Source of the DNA: a virus
IMG/VR virus record: IMGVR_UViG_3300036780_000410
Coordinates: 1 to 26,455 of that record
Direction: 5' to 3' (one strand)
DNA: 26,455 nt
Shown: positions 7,712 to 15,167 of the stretch, one piece after another
How positions within the stretch are numbered: the stretch's first letter is position 1
How the letters are laid out: each line of letters begins with the position of its first letter
Notes under the pieces: model-generated
What the model was told of the DNA's origin: nothing
Databases searched by the model: none
Seen by the model: the letters and a program-made list of their open reading frames with translations, nothing else
Program-made: the position numbers and the translations under genes

Positions 7712-8184
7712 GCATCGCCGTCACCGTCAATGGCGGCGACGCGCTGATCGCGCGGCTTGCCGGTCTGCCCGACGCGCTGCAGCGCCAACTCGGTGCGGCC
7801 TTCGCGCAAATCGCCGACGCGCTCTACGCCCAGGCGATCGCGAATGTCTCGGGCGCGGTGGTCGCCTCGCGCAGCGGCAAGCTGCAAGCCGCGCTCGTGC
7901 CGCAATCCGACGATGCCTCGGCTTCGGTCGGCATCGACAGCGACGCCGCGCCTTACGCCGCCGCGCTCGAATTCGGCGCCTCGATTCCGGCGCAGCTCAT
8001 CCAAGCCAAGAACGCGAAGGCCCTGGCCTTCGTCGTCGGCGGGAGCCAGGTCTTCGCCAAGCATGTGATGCGCCCGGCCTTTGTGCTCCCGCCGCATTCC
8101 TTCCTGCGCTCGGCTTTCGCCGATCTCGCGTCCGAGATGATGGCGGCGCTCGGCGATGCCGTCGCCGCAACGGTGCAATCATGA
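7708..8184 (+). CDS. HK97 gp10-like head closure / tail completion protein
   Basis: A 158-residue protein with the usual features of this family: a helical start (LIARLAGLPDALQRQLGAAF), the central pattern YAAALEFGAS and a C-terminal RPAFVLPPHSFLRSAFADL segment corresponding to the family's RP...FLRPA.. motif. It acts at the head-tail joint during particle assembly. It begins on the ATGA overlap with the connector gene and ends on an ATGA overlap with the next gene. Confident as a tail-completion/gp10-type protein; the exact role in this phage is inferred from order. Confidence 0.8.
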   Translation: MSIAVTVNGGDALIARLAGLPDALQRQLGAAFAQIADALYAQAIANVSGAVVASRSGKLQAALVPQSDDASASVGIDSDAAPYAAALEFGASIPAQLIQAKNAKALAFVVGGSQVFAKHVMRPAFVLPPHSFLRSAFADLASEMMAALGDAVAATVQS

Positions 8185-8606
8185 TCCGCGAGCCGATCTA
8201 TGCCGCGCTCTTCGCACTGGTCGCGACCGCGGCGGAATTCGTGACCGTCAGCCGGCGCCTCCGCCACTGGACCGATGTCGGCGCCGCCGAGCAGCCGGCG
8301 CTGTTCCAGATCCAGAAGAGCGAGACCGCGGAAGGGCGCCGGCCGCTGCCGGCGAAATGGCGCGCCGCGGTCGATCTCTATCTCTATGCCCAGGCGCCCG
8401 ACGAGATCGCCGCGCCGGCGACGGTGCTGAACCCGCTGATCGACGCGATCGAGGCGGCGCTCGCGCCCGATCCCTTCACCAATGTGCAGAGTCTCGGCGG
8501 CCTGGTCTCGCATTGCTGGATCGCCGGCAAGATCCAGACCGACGAAGGCGTGCTCGGCGGCCAGGCGGTCGCGATCGTGCCGCTCGAGATATTGGTAAGC
8601 GGGTAG
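8181..8606 (+). CDS. Tail terminator / tail completion-like protein
   Basis: A 141-residue protein beginning MIREPIYAALFALVATAAEF and holding RRLRHWTDVGAAEQPALFQIQ, a strand-rich centre (WRAAVDLYLYAQ) and a LNPLIDAIEAAL helix. Gene order (connector, gp10-like, this gene, major tail protein) and the fold pattern fit the DUF3168/gpU-type tail terminators that cap the tail tube at the head side. No catalytic motif is present. Translationally coupled to the preceding gene by ATGA. Role from position plus weak pattern. Confidence 0.65.
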   Translation: MIREPIYAALFALVATAAEFVTVSRRLRHWTDVGAAEQPALFQIQKSETAEGRRPLPAKWRAAVDLYLYAQAPDEIAAPATVLNPLIDAIEAALAPDPFTNVQSLGGLVSHCWIAGKIQTDEGVLGGQAVAIVPLEILVSG

Positions 8607-8608
8607 GA

Positions 8609-9070
8609 TCAGGCGAAGCGTGCGGGACCCGGAAAATCGCCCCGCAGCTCGCTCAGCCGCGCCAGCAAGCGGCGGCTCTGGGCGATGATCGACCCGCTGT
8701 TCAAGAGCGCTTCCTCGGCCTCGACCGCGGCGGCCTGCGCCTTGGCGCGGATCGCGCTCGCGCTGGGGAGGCAATGGAACTTGCTCTGATCGATGTGGCG
8801 CGTGCCTTCCCACAATTCGTAGAGATCGCAGATGTCCGAGCAGGCTTCGTAAATGAGCGACGCCACTGTCAGCGCCGCGATGTCGTCTTGCGCCTCGAAC
8901 TCCTGGCAGCCGCGAATCGCATAACTGTATTTGCGGTCTTCATAGATCATGGTCGGGCAGGACGACTCTCGCTCGCCGGCAAGGACGGCTTGCATTTCGG
9001 CGCGGAGCTCCTCGGCGGAGAGGCATTCGCGCCGTACACGGCTTCGCAGATAAAGACGGTAGGTCGTCAT
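8609..9070 (-). CDS. Small cytosolic protein of unknown function, cargo gene
   Basis: A 153-residue protein (MTTYRLYLRSRVRREC at the start; EFEAQDDIAALTVASLIYEA; CSDICDLYELWEGTRHI; a helical C-terminus). The ATG at 9070 is chosen because GGGGAGAG lies about eight bases upstream; an earlier ATG at 9115 lacks a ribosome site. The YRLYL...FEAxDD...ACSDxCxxYELWxG pattern resembles small orphan proteins common in Bradyrhizobium-like genomes, none with a known function. It runs opposite to the phage genes, only two bases from the terminator-like gene's stop, and is an inserted cargo gene. No toxin or enzyme motif is visible. Confidence 0.7.
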   Translation of the reverse strand: MTTYRLYLRSRVRRECLSAEELRAEMQAVLAGERESSCPTMIYEDRKYSYAIRGCQEFEAQDDIAALTVASLIYEACSDICDLYELWEGTRHIDQSKFHCLPSASAIRAKAQAAAVEAEEALLNSGSIIAQSRRLLARLSELRGDFPGPARFA

Positions 9071-9273
9071 CGGGCGTCTCTCCCCGTGCCTTGGCCACAG
9101 GATGCGCCTCATCACTTTCTCGCACGCGCGGCCAAAATCTCGACTGTCGGCATTTACGAGTGCCGATCACCGGCGACGGTAACACGAGACGCGGCCGCTT
9201 GGCGAGCCGGAAGCGCCCGCATGGATCGCCATCGCGATTGATATTCATTCTCGACTTTAAACGGGAGGTTCTC

Positions 9274-10011
9274 ATGTTTGCTTTCGGCTCGGGCGTGCTC
9301 TTGGGCATGCGCACCGACATCGCCAATGCGACGCCGGTCAATTTCGGCCTGGTGCAAGAGGTGCAGCTCGATCTGCAATTCACCGCCAAGGAACTCTATG
9401 GCCAGTATCAATTCCCGGTCGCGATCGCGCGCGGCCAGGGCAAAGCGACCGGCAAGGCGAAGATGGCGCAGGTGTCGGGCCTCGCCTTCAACAGCCTGTT
9501 CTTCGGCGGCACGCTGACGGGCGGCCAGCTCGCGACGTCCTTCGGCGAAGCCGGCAGCGTGCCGGCGTCCTCGCCTTATACGGTGACGGTCGCCAATTCC
9601 GCGACGTGGCAAGACGATTACGGCGCGGTCTATGCCGCGACCGGCCTGCCGCTCAGCAAGGTCGCGTCCGCGCCGGCGGCGGCGCAGTACAGCGTCGCGG
9701 CGGGCGTCTACACCTTCAATGCGGCGGATGCCGGCAAGGCGGTGCTGATCTCCTACACCTACACGGTCGCGGGCAGCGGCCAGGCGTTGACGCTCGCCAA
9801 TCCGCTCATGGGCACGACCCCGACTTTCCAGGCGCAGCTCTATACGAGCTTCCAGGGCAAGCCCTGCAACGTGAAGCTCTTCAACTGCGTCTCCTCGAAG
9901 CTCAGCTTCGCGACCAAGCTCGAGGACTTCACCATCCCGGAGCTCGACTTCGACATCTTCGCCAACGCCGCCGGCAACGTGCTGCAATGGTCCTTCGCCG
10001 ACGTGTCGTGA
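9274..10011 (+). CDS. Major tail (tube) protein
   Basis: A 245-residue, beta-rich protein with a GGGAGG ribosome site seven bases before the ATG. Features fitting a siphophage tube subunit are an N-terminal strand with ATPVNFGLVQEVQLDLQF, GQYQFPVAIARGQGKATGKAK, an extruding loop rich in Ala/Ser/Gly (about residues 85-160) and the C-terminal FTIPELDFDIFANAAG strand. The SSPYTVTVANSATWQDDYGA segment looks like a small surface-exposed insertion. It is preceded by 158 non-coding bases and followed by a convergent cargo gene. The tube call is supported by position, length and pattern. Confidence 0.75.
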   Translation: MFAFGSGVLLGMRTDIANATPVNFGLVQEVQLDLQFTAKELYGQYQFPVAIARGQGKATGKAKMAQVSGLAFNSLFFGGTLTGGQLATSFGEAGSVPASSPYTVTVANSATWQDDYGAVYAATGLPLSKVASAPAAAQYSVAAGVYTFNAADAGKAVLISYTYTVAGSGQALTLANPLMGTTPTFQAQLYTSFQGKPCNVKLFNCVSSKLSFATKLEDFTIPELDFDIFANAAGNVLQWSFADVS

Positions 10012-10030
10012 GCTTGATCGGCCGTGCGGA

Positions 10031-10912
10031 TTACGGCGAGAGGGCAGGGTTGCCGGCGAACAGATAGTGATAGTCGACAGCCGGCGGCGGCATCAGACAA
10101 AAGAGAGCGCCGAAGTTCGCGGCGTTGCGCATGTAGATGCTGCGCAGGCCATAGCGCTCGCGCACCTGGTCGCAAAACGCTTCGTAAAGCGGCGGTACCG
10201 GCGGATCGGTGAAATACTCGTCGAGATAGATGAACATCTTGTCGGCGACCATCACGTCGATCAGGAAGTCGAAGACGAGCTTGTATGACGCCGGCGTGTT
10301 GACGTCGAGGAACGCGAAGCCGATGCGTTGCCTGGCGGCACGCATCTTGGCCTTGAGTGCCGCGTTCAACGTGTCCTCGAAATAGCCGGGCACCAGGACG
10401 CAGCGATCCTTCAGCTCGCGATAGGTCGCGAGCTTGTCCAGCGGCGCCGCCGCTTCGGACGAAGCGCGCCAATGCTCGAAATAATCGCCGGCACCGGCTG
10501 GCGGTCCGCTGCCGCTGTCGGGGTTGCCGAAAATGTCGAAGGCGTAGAAATGTGTGTCCGGATGATGCTTGCCGAGGGAAAAGATCTGGAAAGCCGCGAG
10601 AAAGCTGCAAAACGTGCAGAGGCCATGCGAGCCGAATTCGAAATAGTCGCCGCCGGGGTAATGCGAGGCGACGTCGAGCGCGATCGCCGCGCGGCTCAGG
10701 TAGTTTTGCCGGCACGCGATAAGCAATCGCTGCTCGGCCGTCAGATGCGAGACGGAGCGCAGCACGCCGTAATCGTCATGAATGAGGGGAACGTCCGGAA
10801 CGCCCGAGCCCAGGCGTCTTTTCATCCGGTCGATCGACTTGATCAACGGCGTGAGCGACCCGTTGCGATTAAGCGCTGAAAGTATCCCGGTTCCCACGAC
10901 ACCGCCCCCCAT
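10031..10912 (-). CDS. SAM-dependent methyltransferase (TylF/MacO-methyltransferase-like), cargo gene
   Basis: A 293-residue protein with a class I methyltransferase layout: motif I DYFEFGSHGLCT at residues 89-100, an acidic end of strand two in HFYAFDIFGNPD (Asp126), LVPGYFEDTL and a strand-four motif IGFAFLDVNTPASYK. The post-I acidic residue and the LDVN...KLVFDFLI pattern resemble TylF/macrocin-type O-methyltransferases that act on sugars or polyketides, so cell-surface glycan modification is possible. The start could also be Met30. It is on the - strand directly behind the major tail gene and diverges from the substrate-binding protein gene. Acceptor unknown. Confidence 0.7.
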   Translation of the reverse strand: MGGGVVGTGILSALNRNGSLTPLIKSIDRMKRRLGSGVPDVPLIHDDYGVLRSVSHLTAEQRLLIACRQNYLSRAAIALDVASHYPGGDYFEFGSHGLCTFCSFLAAFQIFSLGKHHPDTHFYAFDIFGNPDSGSGPPAGAGDYFEHWRASSEAAAPLDKLATYRELKDRCVLVPGYFEDTLNAALKAKMRAARQRIGFAFLDVNTPASYKLVFDFLIDVMVADKMFIYLDEYFTDPPVPPLYEAFCDQVRERYGLRSIYMRNAANFGALFCLMPPPAVDYHYLFAGNPALSP

Positions 10913-10948
10913 CTGTGGCTTGCGCTGCGCCGAAATCCCGTTCGTATC

Positions 10949-10977
10949 TTGAGCGATTTTTTATTGCGCTTTACTCT
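10949..10977 (+). promoter_or_regulatory. Weak promoter-like sequence in the divergent gap
   Basis: The gap 10913-11072 lies between divergent genes and is more A/T-rich than its surroundings. TTGAGC at 10949 with a 17-base spacer leads to TACTCT at 10972, a poor sigma-70-like pair that could serve the substrate-binding protein gene. This is only a weak match. Confidence 0.25.
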
Positions 10978-11072
10978 CGTCCCGCGCAAGCGCCACAATA
11001 AAGCTGGCATAAAATGCGTGCAATCGCGAAAATTGGTTTGGCGATGGCAGAATAAATCGAGGGGAGAGCGCG

Positions 11073-12104
11073 ATGGTTCGGTGGCAAAAAATGGCGGCTG
11101 CGGCTTTGGCGATCGCGGCCCTGCTGATCGTGGTGGGCGCGATGCCGATGGCGGCGCGGGCGCAGGGCAAGCCGATCGACGTCATCATCGCGCTGCCGGC
11201 GCCGACCCTCACCTTCAGCGCGCCATTCCTCGCCGAGGATGCGGGGCTCTACAAGAAAGAGGGACTCAACGTCTCGCATCGCATGCTGGTCGGGGTCGAG
11301 GCGGTCAACGCCGTGATCGCCGGCAGCGCCGATTTCACCGTCAGCACCGGCCCCGTGTTCCTGCGCGCGAACGCCAAGGGCCAGCCGCTGCTCGCGGTCG
11401 CCAATCTCATCGACAGACCGCTGGTCGAGATGGTGTTGCGCACGGACGTCTACGACGCGCTGCATGTCACCGATGGCATGTCACTCAAGGAGCGCGGCGC
11501 GCTGCTTAAAGGCAAGACCATCGCCATCCAGGGCGTCGGCAGCATCATCCATGCCTGGGAGCGGTTCGTCGCGGCGCGCGGCGGGCTCGATCCCGAGAAC
11601 GACGTACGCATCGCGCCGATGGACCCGCCGGCGATGCTCGGCGCGCTGCAGACCAAGGCGGTCGACGGTTTCGCGACCTCGTTGCCCTATACGACCCAGG
11701 CGGTGCTGAACGGCAGCGCCAAGATGTTCGCCAGCGCCCCCGAGGGCATCGCGCCCGACATGATCCCGTTCCCCTACGGCATCATCATGGCGCGGCCGCA
11801 GACCTGCCAGCAAAGCCCGGCGAAATGCCGCGGCGTCGTCCACGCGCTCGCCGCCGCCAACAAGATGATCCATGACGAGCCCGACAAGGCGCTCGAGATC
11901 CTGAGCCAGCGCTTCAAGACGATGGACCCGGCGGTGCTGAAGGCGGCATGGAAGACGGTGGCCGCGGCGCATGCGACCGACCTGCGCGTCAACGCCAAGC
12001 TGCTCGCGACCGGCGACAAGATGAATGTCGAGGCGAAGCTGTTGAAGCCCGAGGACCAGCTCAAATCCTATGACGGGCTCTTCACCGACAAGTATCTGCA
12101 GTGA
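11073..12104 (+). CDS. ABC transporter periplasmic substrate-binding protein (NMT1/SsuA-like), cargo gene
   Basis: A 343-residue protein with a clear signal peptide: basic start, hydrophobic core AAAALAIAALLIVVGAMPMA and a likely cleavage after ARA near residue 31. The mature part has the NMT1/SsuA pattern: ALPAPTLTFSAPFLAEDAGLYKKEGL, AVIAGSADFTVSTGP, LKGKTIAIQGVGSIIH and PPAMLGALQTKAVDGFA. Such proteins bind small organic ligands (pyrimidine precursors, sulfonates, aromatics) for import. No permease or ATPase gene accompanies it, so it is an orphan. GGGGAGA precedes the ATG. It is the only cargo gene before the tail chaperone that points in the phage direction. Ligand unknown; family confident. 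Confidence 0.9.
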   Translation: MVRWQKMAAAALAIAALLIVVGAMPMAARAQGKPIDVIIALPAPTLTFSAPFLAEDAGLYKKEGLNVSHRMLVGVEAVNAVIAGSADFTVSTGPVFLRANAKGQPLLAVANLIDRPLVEMVLRTDVYDALHVTDGMSLKERGALLKGKTIAIQGVGSIIHAWERFVAARGGLDPENDVRIAPMDPPAMLGALQTKAVDGFATSLPYTTQAVLNGSAKMFASAPEGIAPDMIPFPYGIIMARPQTCQQSPAKCRGVVHALAAANKMIHDEPDKALEILSQRFKTMDPAVLKAAWKTVAAAHATDLRVNAKLLATGDKMNVEAKLLKPEDQLKSYDGLFTDKYLQ

Positions 12105-12117
12105 TCATCCCTAAATC

Positions 12118-12238
12118 GTCATTGCGAGGAGCGCGCTAGGCGCGACGAAGCAATCCACGAGTCTATGCGCGGCCTTGGATTGCTTCGGCCTTCGCCTCCC
12201 TCGACTTCGCTCGGGATGGGGGCTCGCCTCGCAATGAC
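12118..12238. repeat. Palindromic genome repeat, GTCATTGCGAGG type, copy 1
   Basis: Starts GTCATTGCGAGG and ends with its exact complement CCTCGCAATGAC. Inner arms GAAGCAATCCA and TGGATTGCTTC also pair. This type of palindrome is widespread in alphaproteobacterial and some other genomes. It also holds CCCTCGACTTCGCTCGGG, another common repeat motif. Confidence 0.8.
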
Positions 12239-12330
12239 AAAGGACGCTAGGGCGCCGCCCTCAATCGGTCTCGACCAGCGAATAGCTGGTGCTGCGGCCG
12301 CCGGCGTCCGCTGGGATATTCCCCGCATCA

Positions 12331-12377
12331 TATGCGGAGAATAAGGCGGCTAATCTCCGCATATTGTGCGGAGATTA
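12331..12377. repeat. Three-copy TGCGGAGAWTA inverted/direct repeat
   Basis: TGCGGAGAATA at 12332 is repeated inverted as TAATCTCCGCA at 12351-12361 and again direct as TGCGGAGATTA at 12367-12377, followed by a partial GCGGAT. The second and third copies form a perfect 11-bp inverted repeat with a five-base loop. It lies between two common palindromes and no gene. A recombinase core or protein-binding site is possible. Confidence 0.6.
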
Positions 12378-12441
12378 GTGCGGATCATCTGAACACCAGC
12401 TAAGTCGCGAAAGATATTCGCTCTTGTAATCTTCCGTCTTT

Positions 12442-12527
12442 GTCATTGCGAGGAGCGTAGCGACGAAGCAATCCAGCTCCGGGGCAACTGGATTGCTTCG
12501 TCGGCCGAACGGCCTCCTCGCAACGAC
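12442..12527. repeat. Palindromic genome repeat, GTCATTGCGAGG type, copy 2
   Basis: GTCATTGCGAGGAGC at the left matches GCCTCCTCGCAACGAC at the right as a near-perfect inverted pair; GACGAAGCAATCCAG pairs with CTGGATTGCTTCGTC inside. Same family as the copy at 12118-12238. Together with the three-copy repeat these fill the 12105-12548 gap, in which I see no gene. Confidence 0.8.
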
Positions 12528-12548
12528 GGTACGGAAAAGCGCCTCGTC

Positions 12549-13606
12549 TCAGCCGAGCCCGGCGATCGTCACCGCGCTGAGGTGGTCTTCGAGGAGTTGG
12601 GGCAGCTGGTCAAGGGGCGTGCGGCCGAAGCCGCAATAGGCGGCAAGGCCGAATGTCGGCAGGAACTTCCGCGCGACGTCGAGCCGGGCTTGGAGCGTCG
12701 GCATCGAATGGATCGCGCCGAGATAGATATCGGCGCCCTTGGCGTCGAGCCCGGCGAGCGGCGCGTAGAAGCTTTCCTCGACGGTGTTCAGCACCGGGAT
12801 ATGCACCCAGTCGATGCGGCGCCCGGCGGCCTCGACCGAAGCGTTGGCGAGATCGACGGTCGGGCCGAGCGTCTTCGGCGCGAAAGCCGGCCAGCCGCCG
12901 AAGGTGCCGAAGCAGAAATGAAAGCCGAGTGCCGCGCTCTCGGGGATATGCCGCGATAGCCGCTTCACCGGCGCGGTATGGTCTCGATGTCGCTTTCGCG
13001 CGGCACGTCCTTGGCGGCACCGGAGACGGCCTGGATCTCCCAGGCCATGTCCCATTGGATCGCGAGATCCTGCGCCGGGATGCGCTGCGCGATGACGTCG
13101 AGCTCGGCGGCGAGCGATTCCTCGAAGCCCGGCCGGATGCGGTCGAGGTCTTTGGGATCGGGGAAATAAAGCGGCCGCACCACGCTGTTGACCATCGGGA
13201 TCGAGATCTGGAAGCGCAGCGCGGCGGGCAGCAGGCCTTTCTCGCGCAGCGTCTTGAAGACGAAATAGGAGGCGACGGCGTCGCGCGCATAGCCGAGCCG
13301 CGTGCCGGGATTGCCGAAGCGCACGCGCTCGACGCCCGGCCGCACGCGGAACTGCCAAGTGTCGGCGCGGGTGCGCGGCAGAAGCTGCTCCAAGCCGTCG
13401 ACCGGCGGCGGCCGCTTCAAGGTCTCGAGATCGGCATGGCCGTTGAAGAGCAGATAGCAGAGGCGGTTGACCCAGGAGCGGCGCTCGCCGATCTCGCCGT
13501 CCGGCAGCGCCGGCAGATAGCGGCCGAGCATGCCGCCGAATTCGAGCATCACCTCTTCGACGGTGTCGCGCGGCACGCTGCCGACGAGCAGGAGTTCCTT
13601 GTTCAT
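12549..13606 (-). pseudogene. Methionine synthase II (MetE C-terminal)-like protein, frameshifted
   Basis: From ATG at 13606 the frame reads MNKELLLVGSVPRDTVEEVM, LPDGEIGERRSWVNRL and RFQISIPMVNSVVRPLYFPD, then stops at 12965 after ESDIETIPRR. The continuation in another frame reads APVKRLSRHIPESAALGFHF, FGTFGGWPAF, DWVHIPVLNTVEESFYAPLA and GLAAYCGFGRT, ending at 12549. The span is 1058 bases, one short of 353 codons, so one missing base near 12965-12970 explains both halves. The UROD/MetE-like TIM-barrel pattern suggests a cobalamin-independent methionine-synthase-like orphan; the full catalytic set cannot be confirmed. It lies on the - strand among cargo genes and could be a true decay or a sequence error. 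Confidence 0.65.
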
Positions 13607-13624
13607 GACACGCTTCCAAATAAT

Positions 13625-14544
13625 TCAATCGAGTGGATTGACGCAGGTTACGACTTTCGCCTCTCGCAGCTCCTCGAAATTTGGGTAAAACATCCCGTCT
13701 GGCGGCGTTGAGAGGGCTCGATCGATGAATTCGGTGCTCACGCCGGCTTTCTGCAGTTGCTCGCGGAACATCCGGCTTGCATCGGCAGCCGCTTCACCGG
13801 CGAACGCAAAACTGTGAAAGCCGAGCCTCGCATATCGGTACATACAGCGCTGAGCGCCCGCCATAAAGAGTACGGCGCAGGCGGAATCGCATTCCTTGCG
13901 AACGACAGTCCGGAGCGATCCTTTTCGGATCATGCGAGCCATCTCGAACGCAGGGCCAGCACGACCGCCGAGACTGGTTAGCGTAATCGTCGCAATTGCC
14001 GGCGAAGCAAGAGCGCCTTCTAATTGTTGGTCACCGATCGGGTAAGGGGACCGTAGACTTCGATCTCATCCCGGCCAATGAGGTTCACACCTCGAGGACC
14101 GTCTCCCGAATCCTCCGTTATGTCTGAAATTGCATCATCGATCTGCGGAAGAGCGAAACCCCAAAGCGTATAGACCATCCGAAGAATGGATAAGCAGATA
14201 ACAATGGTTACGAGCGGCGGCCACGGACTCTTGGGATCGTTGCCAGTGCGATATCGCTTATTCGCGCGCCAAGTTCCCACCCACCACCACAAAGCACCAA
14301 CAAACATCAGGCCGTAGGTGCCGACCAAAACGAGGAAGACCGCTATTGGATTGATCATTCGCGACAGGCCGTAAGCCGCGAGGCGACCCGAAAAATGAGC
14401 GGTTAGATAGACAAATACACCCGCGCCCCAAAAGCTGAATGGAAGCGGGAGCTCGCCGTGCCAGTGCCGCTTTATTCCAGTCAGCCAGAACTGCGGGTGC
14501 ACTGGCGCAAGAACTTGGCGCGCTCGTTGCTCGTCAAAGTGCAT
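13625..14544 (-). pseudogene. Membrane protein with ClpP/SppA-like periplasmic domain, frameshifted
   Basis: The first part (14544 to a TAG at 14020, 174 residues) has three hydrophobic spans (FWGAGVFVYLTAHFSG, INPIAVFLVLVGTYGLMFVG, PPLVTIVICLSILRMVYTLW) and then GVNLIGRDEIEVYGPLT. In a second frame the sequence continues without stop from about 14030: LEGALASPAIATITLTSLGG, FEMARMIRKGSLRTVVRKEC, then DSACAVLFMAG, ARLGFHSF, ending at 13625. This is the GG-strand and SAC motif of ClpP-fold membrane-associated proteins (COG3904 type). The total, 920 bases, is one short of 307 codons. A lone downstream start at 13942 would give only a truncated domain. Either a decayed gene or an assembly error; the joined fold is well supported, its substrate is unknown. 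Confidence 0.65.
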
Positions 14545-14610
14545 CGAATTCGGGCGTCATGTTCGGTGCATGCTATGCCATTTTTATACCAAGACGAAAG
14601 GCCTGATCTC

Positions 14611-15167
14611 ATGTCTATTTCGATCATCTTGGGCGGGCGCGGCTATGCCATCCGCCCCCTCACGCTTGGGCAATTGCGTCGCGTGCTGCCGGCTTTCGCG
14701 CGCGCCGCCGGCCTGGCCGACGAGGCGGCGATCGACGCGGCGATCGACATCGTCGCCGCCGCGCTCGAACGCGATCATCCGGCGCTCGACCGCGCGGCGC
14801 TGCTCGGCATCGAGATGCGGCCGGCGGAGCTGATCGCCGCGGTCGATGCGATCGCGCGGCTGTCGGGTCTCGTCGCCGAGGAGCCGGCGTCCCGGGGGGA
14901 AGGCCCTTTGGACGGGAAGGGGGCGTCGGCTGGGGCGGGCTTTACGGCCTCCTAGCCACGGCTTGCGGCTACGCCTGGCCGCAGATCGACGCGATGACGC
15001 TGCCGCAGGTGCAGGAGTTGCTCGATTACTGGCGCGCGCATCCGCCCGTGCATCTGCTGCTCGCGGCAGCGCTCGGGCTGCACGAGAAGCGCGCGCCGCA
15101 AGAGGATTTCGCCGCGCTGATGGCGCTGGCGCCCGACGGCGTGCTGCACGGAAAAGGAAAACCCTAG
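14611..15167 (+). CDS. Tail assembly chaperones (G and GT type), joined by predicted -1 ribosomal frameshift
   Basis: The short product (14611-14955, 114 residues, MSISIILGGRGYAIRPLTLG) resembles siphophage tail assembly chaperones. AAAGG lies ten bases before the ATG; an earlier ATG at 14574 is less likely. CCCTTTG at 14904-14910 is in the frame C CCT TTG, a canonical X XXY YYZ slippery site. A -1 slip there enters the frame GREGGVGWGGLYGLLATACG and YAWPQIDAMTLPQVQELLDY, ending at TAG 15165-15167, just before the tape measure ATG. The second frame has no good independent start and a typical chaperone-T pattern (PPVHLLLAAALGL). Fused length about 185 residues. The frameshift is predicted, not proven, but this is the expected arrangement before a tape measure gene. 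Confidence 0.7.

Noticed and set aside
12118-12238. Insertion sequence remnant
   Set aside because: No transposase trace; the sequence is a symmetrical palindrome of a common dispersed type.
12105-12548. CRISPR array
   Set aside because: Repeats here are palindromes of different types and spacing, not regularly spaced repeats with unique spacers.
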